Shown: piece by piece, positions 48,401-59,401 of the stretch
How the letters are laid out: each line of letters starts with the position of its first letter
Position numbering within the stretch: the first letter of the stretch is position 1
Origin: Psilocybe azurescens
Taxonomy: Eukaryota; Basidiomycota; Agaricomycetes; Agaricales; Agrocybaceae
DNA length: 64,000 nucleotides
Direction: 5' to 3'
Assembly (NCBI GenBank): GCA_023853785.1
Contig: JAJIRX010000859.1
Location: forward strand, 186,001-250,000
Position numbers and translations under genes: made by a program
The notes under the pieces: model-generated
Seen by the model: the letters and a program-made list of their open reading frames with translations, nothing else
The model's database searches: none
What the model was told of the DNA's origin: nothing

Positions 48401-48659
48401 ATTTAATGGGCGACAATGTCTGAATGTTCTCCTCATCTGGGCCATGATAATGCTGGAATAGCAATTGGAGACAGACCGTTTTGCAGTAGAATTTGAGCAT
48501 ACCTTGGGCTTTTTTTCTTGGAGGAGAGAGCCCTTGGTCAGAGTAGTGTATATTGATACTATTTCTGGCCTGTGTTTTAGCCATCTCTCGCGTCCTTGCT
48601 TTCATCTCCTCGAATTCTTCGGCGTCAGAGGTCTCGACCACCTCGTCTATATCCATCAT
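42483..48659 (-). CDS. MMS22: replication-fork repair protein MMS22 / Mus7
   Basis: Adaptor of the Rtt101-Mms1 cullin ubiquitin ligase in budding yeast (Mus7 in fission yeast), needed for recovery of damaged replication forks. The start is the ATG at 48659 (MMDIDEVVETSDAEEFEEMK). The N-terminal half is long, charged and Ser/Pro-rich, with many SP sites, a helical basic/acidic segment (about 47330-47200) and acidic SUMO-interaction-like strings ('EVEIVISSDSDSLSD', 'GVIDLTND'). The C-terminal half is a helical solenoid beginning near 'ELGVYTFRPENRVI' and 'HPGRSFGTSTYIKKGWLYEL', which match the conserved Mus7/MMS22 family region. The last exon reads '...RELCGMESMLFWATWRP' and stops at 42483. About 1,900 residues, seven or so introns. 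A one-base deficit in an A5 run (46927-46931) breaks the frame in the disordered part. Confidence 0.88.
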
Positions 48660-49131
48660 TGTCGCTTGAGTTTGCTGCTCATATAGTTGGTCTCTTGATA
48701 ATAGCTGCTTCTATGGAGTATAACGAGGAATCTGAGTGCTAATGTTGATAATGCACTGCAGTAGAAAGGGCAGTGATAGCTTGACGTTGGCTTGACGCAA
48801 AAGAAGCCGCGGGGTGAGATGCGGCCAAGGCTAAACGACGCGACTTGTCACAAGCTTTGTACATCATGTGGTTTGTGTTACGAGGACGTAACGCTGCGGG
48901 TGTACGCAAAAATCATTTGGATTCAGTAGATGGCTTCAAGTGAACCTTCTACGGGTTTATCTTTCGATATATGCTTTGTTTATATAATATCTACGATCCA
49001 AGATCCAGTCCTTGTACGATTTTAGGAGAATAGACGTATAGAACCAATTTCGAGCATTTGATGTTATTTCCAAGTTACAAGTTCAACGGCTATTTATATT
49101 TATATTGGCTACTTATGTTGTCAGGTAGCTC
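48660..49131. other. MMS22 promoter and PEBP-gene 3' flank
   Basis: This 472-bp non-coding stretch is AT-rich towards 49000-49130. No specific element could be assigned. Confidence 0.5.
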
Positions 49132-49918
49132 TCAGGCTACTGGTGGGTCAGGTCCGACCAGCATAAAGGTTCCGCCGAGGGGTTGACCGAGTCCAACTGC
49201 AGAAGCGAAGGAGCTGATATTGAAATTGGCAATGGAAGTTGCAGGGGTAACAAGTGTCTGAGTATTGAAGGCTTTCGATTGTTTGAAGAGTAAGAAAACA
49301 TAGCTGTGAGACAAAGATCGTCGTGTAAGATTCTTGAATAGATAAGATTATGTGAGCATACCGATGAGGATCCGACCCAGCAGGAGGAGTAGGCTGTCGG
49401 AACTCGCTGACGGCTGCGGTGATATTTGTCAATGCCAAAGGTTCCTTGGGCGGTTTGAACACAAAGTTTCCTCCTAAGAAATGACGAATTTGGGCAGAAG
49501 TTCGCGTTTGTGGGGTTGGTGCATCGAGGTCAACAGCGGCTACAACAAAGGTCCCTTTCCAGCGGGCCCAACGACGCTGAAAGTAGGAGGTCCGGCGGTA
49601 GCTAGTACGGGGTGGATAAAAAGAGAGCCAGACGATTTAATGGTTTGCTCACAATTTCTTGGGAGTTGAATACCGGCATGGAGAGTGATAGGCCGACCAG
49701 TCGTTTGTGGGAAGGTGACCTCTAGTAGGACCGTCGGGTCGAATGTAAGACTCAAGTTGCCGGGTACCTTTAGTAATAGTCAGAAACATGCGCTATTGGG
49801 GAAAAGCTACCCGTACAAGAGCTTTGTCAAAAGTCCTTTTGACAGTAGCCAAGCTGACATCTTGAGCGAAGGCGGATCCTAAAAGCGCAAAGAGAATGTA
49901 ACCAGATTGGAGTAGCAT
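49132..49918 (-). CDS. secreted phosphatidylethanolamine-binding-protein (PEBP) family member
   Basis: Small lipid/anion-binding fold related to carboxypeptidase Y inhibitor and RKIP. The ATG at 49918 begins a signal peptide (MLLQSGYILFALLGSAFA). Family landmarks: 'GNLSLTFDPTVLLEVTFP', 'ITLHAGIQLPRN', then 'AGPPTFSVVG', 'VVAAVDLDAPTPQ' (DPDAP equivalent), 'IRHFLGGNF' (HWLVTN equivalent) and 'GSDPHRYVFLLFKQ' (the conserved PHRY motif). About 200 residues, three to four short introns. The frame before 'FVVAAVDLDAP' and the frame of 'GPPTFSVVGPAGKGP' differ by one base at about 49547-49551, so as read the gene is broken unless a base is missing from the sequence. The specific ligand is unknown. 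Confidence 0.84.
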
Positions 49919-50991
49919 TGTCAGAGAAAGGGTTGGGAAGTGCCCAGCAAACGGTAGCAAGCTTCCTTTATAACCTGACAAATAGTAAGCTGATATCGTT
50001 TTGGCCACCATGATAAATATACCAGTTACCCACCAACACTACTCAACATCATGACCAAGTCAAGATTAGGACTGATTTAGAAGTTGCGGAACCATCAGAC
50101 CCCACGATGACACTATACAAATACCAAGAAAATCTCCGCCCTTGAGAAAGTCGATGAATTATGAGATGGAAGCACCTTTTTCTGGGTGCCGTGAGTGAAA
50201 TTGCATATTTTATGGATGGAACGCACTGTACTCTGTGTGAAAAGTGGTGCCTCTTACAAGAGTGGCCGACAGAAAATCTAATAAAATCAGACAGTGCATT
50301 GGTCCACGAGATGCACCGCATATAGTACGGCTTAGATTGATTCTTAGACGTGAATCATGGGTACTGTTTTTAGTGTAGAAGTTTGAGTAGAAGTAGTCGA
50401 AGGCATAGCACATTTTTAGCTGGTAGACTCTTGATTGGTAGTGACGGTCCTAGTTCGTAAGCGTAACATTCGATGCCTGCATCTGCAATGAGTTAACTCC
50501 ATATGTCTAGAGAATTTTCCGGTTCTTATCAGGTATTGCATTAGATAGTAAAAGAAGAGTGAAAGGAAAGCATGGTGTCATGGTAGTAAAGCAAGGAAGA
50601 GCTATGCACAGGCCTGGGAATTAACCGGCCCGGCCGCTTATAGAGCACCGTTGCGGCTTGCTATACTAGCCGAACTCGAAATAGAAACAGCATACACTAG
50701 TATTTCTGTTCTTGACTCGCAAATCGCAACTCAAAAGACGTTCTCAGTGGCTTTGCAGTTAGACCTTCTTCTTTTCGATCGTGGAAACACAAGAGAAAGA
50801 GAAATAGACTCGCGGAAATTTCACAGCTGTGACGGGAAAGACTGTTGCAGTGCAGGATTCCGAGTTCAAGCTCACGTCTCTTTGTTCAAGTTTTGAGTTA
50901 TCGACTCTGACTGAACACTGTTCTGACTTTCTAATCGAAAATCATATATTCACGGACCTGGCCATCTTAGCTCTGGAAATTTCCTAAACAT
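49919..50991. other. intergenic region between divergent PEBP and coiled-coil genes
   Basis: This 1.07 kb stretch contains the promoters of both divergent genes. Its frames are short and unsupported. No repeat was seen. Confidence 0.5.
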
Positions 50992-52815
50992 ATGTCGACC
51001 AGTGCTAGTGCGAAACAAACCTATCCCATCAACTATGGACTGCCTCCTCGACCACCGACAGTCTCAACACCTCTCTGGGAGAGCTTGCTTCATCCTAACA
51101 AACGAACCCCAACAACTGTAGCGGATATTGCTCCCATGGCCCCTCCTCTTGCCCCTCTAGACAAAAACGCTACGTCAATGCGCATATTACTTCACGATAC
51201 GCAGGCGAACTTTGAAAAGTTCGGGAAACATGCCGGGCAGTTATTTGATGAAATCAAAGAGTCCAAGGTTGAAATCAAGACCATCCATTCTCTTTTGAAA
51301 GAGACCGTGAAAGCCTCATGGGCGACATAATCGATCTCGGTATGTTCATAAGATCTCACTGGAGTCTACGACACACAATACTGCAGTGTTTGCCTTGCGG
51401 AGTGACATGGCTCACCTTCTATTAGTAAACAGAAGCCAAAAGGAAACCCAAAAATCTATTGGAACTCCTGCCCAAGAGCAAATGGTCGAGGGCCTCTTTA
51501 AAGATGTCAACCATCGCCTCAGTGGCCTAGACCAACGGTTGGATGCACTTCAATCGGTATCGTCACGGTGTAACCGTTGAAATATCTTCTCTGGTTTTTA
51601 TTGTTGATATTTATACACCACAGTTCAACCAGACGCATACTCAGGCTTTGCAGACACAAATACAGGCCGTACAGATCCTGCTCGACAAACAAGCTACGAT
51701 CATCGCTGCTGTGCTACCTTTGCTACCTCTCCTACAAACTGTACCACTGCACATAGACACATTAAAAGCAACCATGAACGAAACTCTGACAAATTTCCTG
51801 TCATCCCGCAAAACCGCCCATGGAGTTTATTCTTCGTTGGCCGTACAAGAACTTTCGGTCAGTAAACTAGGCAAAAGGACTCGAGCCGATGTCGACAAAC
51901 CTCATTCGGTGTCACCTACACCTTCTATGGCGACACCATCCCGCAAAAAAGATTCGAACGGATAACATATCCAGCAATTCTCCGTCCAAAATTGCCAACA
52001 TCGATTCTTCTCCCATTCAAAGAGCTCCTTTGTCCGCTATACGTTCTATCACCACCGGCGCTCAAAACTCTTCTCGAAGAAACGAGAACAACGCTATCTC
52101 CATAATCGGCATATCTCCTGGTCATATTTCTGATAAAAATGCACTGTTATCTTCCGGAAGCCGCCGTGGAACATTCGCAATCCCAGAACTAACCACTCCT
52201 CGCCGACCTCTGGGCGACTTGCCCGTGCCGTCATCCCGACTGGCTCCTAGTATTAATCGAAGCGCGAGCATATTAAGACCAACCGCTAGTGAAATGCCCC
52301 TGGAAAGATCGAGCACTCTAGGTCCTGGATTCTCTTTAGCGGATTTACCTGGATTGACCCCAACCGCAGCTCGGCCACCTCGTATTCTGCGGGTTCATAC
52401 ATCTTTCACCAATGCTAACAACTCCAAGAAGGACTCTCTTGCGACTGCTGGATCGGCGGCTGATTCAAACGCGGTTGCGTCTTCTTCTGTGCATAGACAG
52501 CCTTCGCGCGTCTTCGGGCCTCCTATAATTACAGCTGGTTTGCAACAACAGAATCTCAAAGTCAAAGGGGAGAGTCTCGAGGATCTCCATCCTTTTGACG
52601 CTGGAAATATCGAACCACTACCGACTCTTGCTTCTGCTGGTCTAGAAATTTTGTCCGTCAAGCCGAAGGGCATGTTTGGGAAGGCAAGGCGTTCACCAAC
52701 AGTATGTTGGACATTTATCTGCATAATTTATTGCTAATCAATTAAACAAACTGCGAAGAGAGAAGGCAGACGATTTATCCCTTTGGTGGACTCTGAAGAC
52801 GATGATGCCCTATAA
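50992..52815 (+). CDS. coiled-coil protein with Ser/Pro-rich C-terminus, unrecognised
   Basis: Start ATG 50992 (MSTSASAKQTYPINYGLPPR). An N-terminal region with 'PLWESLLHPNKRTPTTVADI' is followed by helices with heptad spacing: 'LHDTQANFEKFGKHAGQLFD' and 'KVEIKTIHSLLKE', then 'LFKDVNHRLSGLDQRLDAL', then 'ALQTQIQAVQILLDKQATI'. The C-terminal half is Ser/Pro/Arg-rich and probably disordered ('KLGKRTRADVDKPHS', 'SRRGTFAIPELTTPRRPLGD'). A last small exon gives 'REGRRFIPLVDSEDDDAL' and TAA at 52813-52815. Two frame changes are needed: near 51301-51312 (one base missing) and at the A6 run 51945-51950 (one base extra, or a weak 43-nt intron). The architecture resembles chromosome-axis or spindle proteins, but no family can be named. 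Confidence 0.7.
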
Positions 52816-52970
52816 TATTTGTCCAAGAGTGTCCACGAATGAACACGTCATGTTGTATTTCTGCTTGTATTCAGCATATATTCGTAGACTTTATACATGT
52901 CTTTTTTGTCTTTCCGCCTTGCGGGTGTCAGCGTACACCGACCGACAATTTATTCAAGAGGAAATTTCCA

Positions 52971-54411
52971 TTACACCATCCGCACATGCCCTGACCAGAT
53001 CTCTATCGGCGCACCGCCAGCTCCTTCGCGCTGACCGATCTTCACAAAGTCGATCCCCACTTCTGCAGCCATCGCCCAGAAACCGCGTTCCGCGTCATCT
53101 CTGACCTTGTAGCTCAGCAGTATCGCGGGGACTTTGGGGCTCATTCGGATTAGACTGGACAGGGTGCGGCAGAGTGATGGGAAGGATGCGGTGTTGTATG
53201 TCACGTCTGCCATTCTGCGAAGGATTCAGAGAACAATTAATCAGCTGAACACTAAATATGCTATTGTTCGACTTACACGACGGCATCCAGGTTTTGTAGT
53301 GCTTTGACTTCTTCTGGGAGTTCTTCATCCCAGTCGAGGACCATTGCTTTTGGAGGGTTTAACTTGTAGTATACGTCATTGATGGAAATATTTTCTTCTA
53401 GAAGAGGCATTGCGCTATCTGTTTGTATAAACGATATTAGATGTCGAAAAATAAAATTGAGCAAAACATAGAGCTTACCGACATCTGTCGCTAGAAGGTG
53501 ATCCTTCCCTGCCTCGACGTTATTCAAATCCGATCTCAACAAGGCGATAACAACAGAGAGAATCCCGACACCCGCGCCTGCAAACATTTAAAAATAAGGT
53601 TAATACAATGAAGAGAAGTAAAACAAGAGATACAAACCTAATTCCAGGATCTTACGGGGTTCGTCGGAGAATAGGGAATCATGAAGATCCTGCAGCTCCG
53701 CATTATTCTCTCGCAGAGCAGAGTTTTCTTTGAGGTCGATCAGCCACGAGCATAATCCTAATCCACTATCCCAAATTTTCTGAAAAGGTCTGAAGCGCGT
53801 CAGAGATGTCGACTACAACGCAAAAATGCTAGCTTAAAAGTCGCATCTCTCACCTTATCGAGGTCGAACGCTGTGTTCTCTCTAATTCTCAACGCAGCCA
53901 TTTGCTTCTCGCCTGCGGGCAGAGGCTCGCCTTCCTTCATGGGAGCTTCATCGCGGTAGATATATGGAACGAGATACGTCCTCTCCACCATCTCCTGCTT
54001 CGCTGATCCTTTATGTCCTCGTCCATTGAAGATAATGGGCATGGACAACACAGGGAACGGCACCTTCCCAACCTGTGGCGAACTGAGATCGATGCATTCA
54101 GGATTTAAATGCCCATGCGCCTGCGCCTGGCCCGTCAGGGTCAAACGCCACCGCTCGCCCTCGCGCACACCAGCCGGTACAGGGAGCGGGATGTCTTTAT
54201 ACGCAGACGAAAGCCGCCATGTCGTCAATTTCACGGGCTTCGTTACTCTAGGCTGCCGCGCGCCATCCAGCGACCATGAGTAGAATAGTTCTTGAGAGCC
54301 GTCGAAGGGCTCTGTGCGCAGGTCATTGGATATCTGGGGTTTTATGGAGATAGTGCCGTATGGTGCTGCTGTGATGGGAGGAGGGCGGAGGAATGAAATG
54401 TAGTAGAACAT
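52971..54411 (-). CDS. METTL21-type protein-lysine methyltransferase (Methyltransf_16)
   Basis: SAM-dependent seven-beta-strand methyltransferase. From ATG 54411 an N-terminal beta-rich domain (about residues 1-190, unusual length, beginning MFYYISFLRPPPITAAP) precedes the catalytic core: 'KIWDSGLGLCSWLID' (family entry motif), 'KILELGAGVGILSVV' (motif I), 'LLATDV' (post-I), 'PKAMVLDWDEELP', and 'AVVMADVTYNTASFPSL', the Asp-containing substrate-side motif of the family. It ends 'EIWSGHVRMV'. About 400 residues, four introns. The family methylates lysines on translation factors, chaperones and ribosomal proteins; the substrate here is unknown. It converges with the coiled-coil gene (155-bp gap) and lies 162 bp downstream of a second family member on the same strand. 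Confidence 0.88.
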
Positions 54412-54573
54412 GATAAGATAAAGTGAAAAGAATTAACCGCGAACTTGACGCGTTAAACTTATATTGATTGAATGATCGGTGATCAGCGTCGGCAGCAATT
54501 AGCTATGAGTAAAAAGTTATAGATCAAAGTTGGATTGAAGGTAGGTAGGCCCACTACATGTAGTATACTTCTT

Positions 54574-55716
54574 CTATCTCCTGGTATATCTAGTTTTTCC
54601 ATCCCAAAAGATTGCATAATGTTTCCCAATGTCATCGTTCGGAATACGCCAAATCTCCCAACCAGGTATATTCAACCATTTATCGAGAAAGTCCCGCATC
54701 ACATCCTCCGCACGCAATTCAGACACAACCAAAACAGCCGTCCTTCCAGGCGTACTGAGATAATCGACGGTAGCCAAGAAGGGAGGAATCAACGACGGGT
54801 GGTATATACAGTCAACCACGAGTAACAAATCGACAGGATTGTCTTCAGTGTTGTAGATCATTGCTCTCCGGGAGGGAGAGGCGGATTCTATAGATATCCA
54901 GTCTAATTCTTCGACTGAGACGTTCGCCCCTTTGGAACCAGAGGGGATGTTAGGCCAGCCAGGGAAATTGAGAGCAACATTTTTCTCGATCAGATGAATT
55001 AATGGCTTAATATCTGTGGCGGTATACCGCTTGACCAGGGGCGAGAGAGCGATGCTGAGTAAACCGGTGCCAGAACTGCATAGAATAGATCATATCATGT
55101 CAGGGCACGCAAAGTCAAAGAGAACGCCGCAAACCCGAGTTCCGCGACATTTTGGGAGTTGAGAAGGTCGCGATTGAACAAGCTCTTGTTGGAACTACAG
55201 TAGTATTGTTCAAGAACCAGCTGAGCAAAATCGATACTGCATGCTTGCCTTTGAGCATAGTCAAAGAGAAGGCGAGGCAGTGACGAACCTGGCTTTCCAC
55301 AAGACACTTCCAGTATCACCCTTGCGGCTCCGTAAAGCAGTTTTATCTTGCAACAGTTCAATCTCTATTGTCTTCGTTGTGTCCTTCGGTGTTTTTCGCG
55401 ATTTTGATTTCTTATTTGAATTCCCAGGAGTAGTAGGTGGAGCCTGAAGAACGTTCTTCAGTTCAAACTTGATTTCAAGGAGATCTTTTCGCGAGTCCAG
55501 GTAACCAAGGCCGCGAAAGTCAGTAGAGGCAGTGCCTCCAATTTGTAGCTCAGAGTACAAGATGAAGATCTAGAAAGACGCCGCAGTCAGAACTGAGAGC
55601 AAGAAAAAGAGGACCAGAAATACCTCTTCGTCCGCATCTGTGACGCGTACTGAGTCCTTGGAGAGCAGCACAGGGCCTTTGCCAATCAACTCATCTTCAT
55701 TCTGGATGTCATCCAT
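54574..55716 (-). CDS. METTL21-type lysine methyltransferase (Rkm5-like)
   Basis: Second Methyltransf_16 protein next to the previous one. Start ATG 55716 (MDDIQNEDELIGKGPVLLSK). Motifs in order: 'FRGLGYLDSRKDLLEI', a Lys/Thr-rich linker, 'TGSVLWKA', 'SIDFAQLVLEQYY' (entry helix), 'VAELGSGTGLLSIALSPL' (motif I), 'YTATDIKPLIHLIEKNV' (post-I), and 'VDLLLVVDCIYHPSLIPPFL' carrying the conserved Asp-Cys-Ile-Tyr. 'LNIPGWEIWRI' and 'HYAIFWDGK' end the protein. About 325 residues with three introns. The 'DCIYHPSLIPPFL' segment and overall form resemble yeast Rkm5, which methylates ribosomal protein L1; this assignment is by pattern only. Its promoter is shared with the divergent RhoGAP gene. Confidence 0.87.
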
Positions 55717-55939
55717 AGAATATGAACATGATCGCTACGTATTGAGGAAATTGAGGCCCTTCAACACAGGTTGCCATAAGAGGTCTCGCCGCACGTGAAG
55801 GGATGAAATGGCCGAAAAACATATTATCAGCTCTACTCTGCTCTCATTCCCGGCTCTCACTATCTTTTCACCTCTCTTCTTCTCACGGAGCTCTTCTTAA
55901 ACGCTGGCATACTAGACCCCATTCTCAGCAAGTCTGGCG
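55717..55939. promoter_or_regulatory. bidirectional promoter with a CACGTG box
   Basis: This 223-bp gap separates divergent start codons of the Rkm5-like and RhoGAP genes. A CACGTG hexamer lies at 55792-55797, near the centre. The regulator is unknown. Confidence 0.45.
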
Positions 55940-58687
55940 ATGGCGGAGGACGGATATACCTCTTCGGCAACAACCGCTTGGGAGGATCATTCTACTGACC
56001 TTCATAATAGTGCATACGGCCGTCCATCTTTCCAATCTCTCGATTCAGTTGAGGAGAACTCATCCTCGGCTCATGATCTATCAACTTCTCCGAAAACCCG
56101 CTCAAGCTCTGACTCTGCAGGGAAGTCGTCTTCATCCCAGCCCTGGCGGGACAACAGCTCCGCAGCTTTCATCGACCGCCGCGACACATTGTCCACCATA
56201 CATACTGGCACGCCAAGCTTGGTCGAGCCAAGTTTTGACGAGAACGTGCTACGTGCACTCTGCGAGCTAGACGTGAGCCTTCATAATTTCTTTCTGTCAT
56301 GTATTTATTGCATAGTTTCGCATTCTCATCCGCCTCATTGCAGTGCGGGGTGCCTCTCCTTCTAGATCGAATAAAACAAGGCGTGGTATCATGTCGAGTG
56401 AGAATTTTGATTGTCTGTTTGGATCAGATCCCTCATTTCCCATCTATCAGGAAGCGGCCGTGTTCTTCAAGAAACGGGCCATGGTTGAAGACGAGTATGG
56501 GAAGACTCTACAGAAACTTTCACGGTCAACATCAGAGATGTATGCGCTGAACGACGGAAAGGCTGGGTACGTCCAGGAGATACGCACCCCAGCGCGTTGT
56601 CTTACCTCGGTTTACCTCTAGATCTTTTGTGTCGGCGTGGCAATCCTCAATGCGTATCCACGAAGCGATGGCTGAGAATAGGATACGTTTCGCCCAGCGG
56701 TTGAATGAAATGAGCGAAGAGTTGGGCACTCTGGTCAAGGAGGTGGATAAGAATAGAAAACAAGTTCGCGACCCTATCGTCCGCGCCTTCTAAAATAGCT
56801 ACTGATGGTTCCCTCCTAGACCAAAGACCTTGCAACGCGATACGAACGAGCTCTTCAAGAGTCAGAAGGCATCACCGAGAAATGCAAAAACCGCTTGGAT
56901 TTCACGTCAGAAGAGTTAGAGCGGGTACTCCTCCAAAAGGAGGGAGAATCTATCAAAGATACCGGAATGCAAAACCGGACTGGAGGAGCTGGAGGAAAGC
57001 GTGCCATTGGCAAAGCTGTTGCTAAAGGAGGGTTGCTTTTGAAAGGCAAAAACCCCGGAAACGTACGTCTCTTTGCCTACCTCGTGATTGCGGGGAATTA
57101 GCCCAATATCAATACCATTTTAGATTCAGCGACAAGAGGATGATATCCGCGCTAGGCTATCGAATGCGTCAGACCAATATAGAAAGGCTGTCACAGAAAC
57201 ACAGGCCATGAGACAGGAATACTTCAATTTCCAGTTGCCCCGGATCCTACGTGTATGTATTCGTATGTTCTACCGAAGCTCACGCTTATTTCTCCATCTT
57301 GTCGTAGGCCCTGAAGGAGTGTGCAGATGAAATCGATCTCGGCACACAGTATCACTTGACGAGATACGCCTTCTTGTTCGAAAGTATCGTTTTGAGCGAT
57401 GGCTCGACCCTAGTGCCTCCTCCAGAAGACGGTGAGTTTTTGGCTTGACAGCTGTCTTCCAATATTTTGCCTTGTCCAGAAGATGTGCCCATCTGACAGT
57501 TATAATTTAGGACTTGGGTTAAAAGCTACCATAGAGACGATTGATAACCGTGGGGATTTTAAGATTTATATGCAAAATTATGCATTCGCTCGAGGCAGTG
57601 CTCCCCCGCGAGGTCCTCGTCGAGAAGGCCCTTCCGACGAAGGTTTCGTAAGTCATTAAAATTGGTTGTGCCAAACTTTTACCGCGCAGCTAATTCATGT
57701 CTACTAAAAGCTACCTCCTCTACCCACATTTAATGAGAAAGCGCAGGCTCGTCCTGTGACCCCCGCAACAAATGGATCCAATGGTATCCAAGATAAGGGG
57801 CGGCCGACGTTTGGCGTTGATTTGGCGGAACAAATGCTACGCGACAATGTGGAAGTTCCGGCTATAATGGCGAAATGTTGCGAGGCCATTGAGAAGCATG
57901 GCATTCAGTCGCAAGGTATTTACCGGGTGAGCGGAATGACGAGCAAAGTCGCCAATCTCAGGCAGAAACTGGAGAAAGGTGTGTCATTGAAAGCAGTTGC
58001 CCGCCGCTGTTTAATTCTGTGGCCTAATTATAATGGTTCGTCAAATATAGATCTAGAGGCGGTTGATTTAGATGCGCCAGAATGGTCGGGCGATATAAAT
58101 AACGTGGCTAGTGTGCTGAAGATGTGGTTGCGCGAGCTGCCTGATCCTCTGCTTACCAATAGTCTGCATCAAGGGTTTATCGAGGCTGCCAGTGCGTTGA
58201 ATGGGTTGAGAACATTTCGGAGAAACGTAGCTGACCTTATGCTTCGATTTGACAGAAATTGAAAATGATAGACTACGGCACATCCGGCTACACGAACGCG
58301 TTAACGAACTTCCTGATCCCAATTATGCAACTCTCAAGTATTTCCTGGGTCACCTGCATCGGTAACACGCTGTTCCCGTCATCCTCGCGGGAAATGTGAT
58401 TTTACTGACATTTTTTTGTGGCTGATAGGGTGAATCAACACTCGGCGGATAACTCGATGTCGATGCAGAATCTTGCAATTGTTTTTGGGCCAACCTTGTT
58501 TGGCCAACACGCGTCAATTAACGGGCAAGGAGGAGTCATGGCTGACCAGTCGTTCCAGAATATGGTGCCGAGTTTTCTCCATAACTGAAAGGCCGTTCAA
58601 AACTAACATAAGCTTTGTTCGCCCCCACAGGCAATTGAAACCATTCTGAACCACTACACGGATATCTTTATCGACGAATCAGAATGA
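55940..58687 (+). CDS. F-BAR and RhoGAP domain protein (Rgd1-like)
   Basis: GTPase-activating protein for Rho-family GTPases that binds curved membrane through its F-BAR domain; yeast Rgd1 acts on Rho3/Rho4 in polarity and wall-stress signalling. After a Ser-rich N-terminus, the F-BAR begins 'CGVPLLLDRIKQGVVSCREA' and continues 'FFKKRAMVEDEYGKTLQKLS', 'AWQSSMRIHEAMAENRIRFA' and 'YFNFQLPRILRALKECADEI'. The RhoGAP domain shows 'TFGVDLAEQMLRD', 'CCEAIEKHGIQSQGIYRVSG' with the arginine finger, 'MWLRELPDPLLTNSL' and 'LAIVFGPTLFG'. It ends 'HYTDIFIDESE', stop 58685-58687. About 700 residues, like Rgd1, and eleven or so short introns, all with good splice signals. No disruption was found. Confidence 0.92.
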
Positions 58688-59401
58688 TGTGCTTTTCCCC
58701 GCCGCACGTTTTCTCTTTCTTGTTTCAACATCCGTCCGAGGCGTAGCTACTCTACCCATCCTATCCATTGCAGTTGTTTCCCTTTTCTGTTCTTTTCACG
58801 GCAATTCTTCTTCGATATACCCACACATCTCCCTTCGCTCTGTAATCAATGCGCATGCTTTGGCCAAGGACGCTACACTCTTCTCTCTTCCCCTTCTATT
58901 CTCCCTCAAATCCCTTTCGTCTCAATTCAAACCCACCCATGTAATCATTATCTCACTGTGTATAAGATTCTTCTTATGTCTGTCTTTCTTCTCCCTAGTA
59001 TTATTTATCTTGCTATCCTTGACAGTTTCCGTACATTAGGTACCATGATAATCTAGCGGTCGCGAAGAAAAGACTATTTGTCATCTCAACCTCTTTCTCT
59101 TCGAGTTGGTGCTGTTGTTACATGGTTTAAATTTAGAGCCCGCGGGGTGAGGTTAAGTTATGTGTGCCGACAGAAGAAAAGAATCGCGTCGATGGCAGGC
59201 GAGTATACTGTACGTATGTCAAGAAGCAAAAGAACCCCCCTTCCGGTTAGGTTTCGCATCTGCAAACGGTGTTGCAAGACGACGGTCAATTGGAATGAAC
59301 AGTTGCGTCTGTGCTGTTTCTCAAACGGACGGTTGAACGTACGTTTGGTATAGTTTAGTCAGTGTGTAAGGTGTTCCGGTTTATTTCGTTCGAAGTTCCG
59401 G
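58688..59401. other. intergenic region between convergent RhoGAP and F-box genes
   Basis: This 714-bp stretch is pyrimidine-rich at 58690-59040, consistent with the RhoGAP 3' UTR. The frames at 58689-59039 and 59078-59353 lack protein features. Confidence 0.5.
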
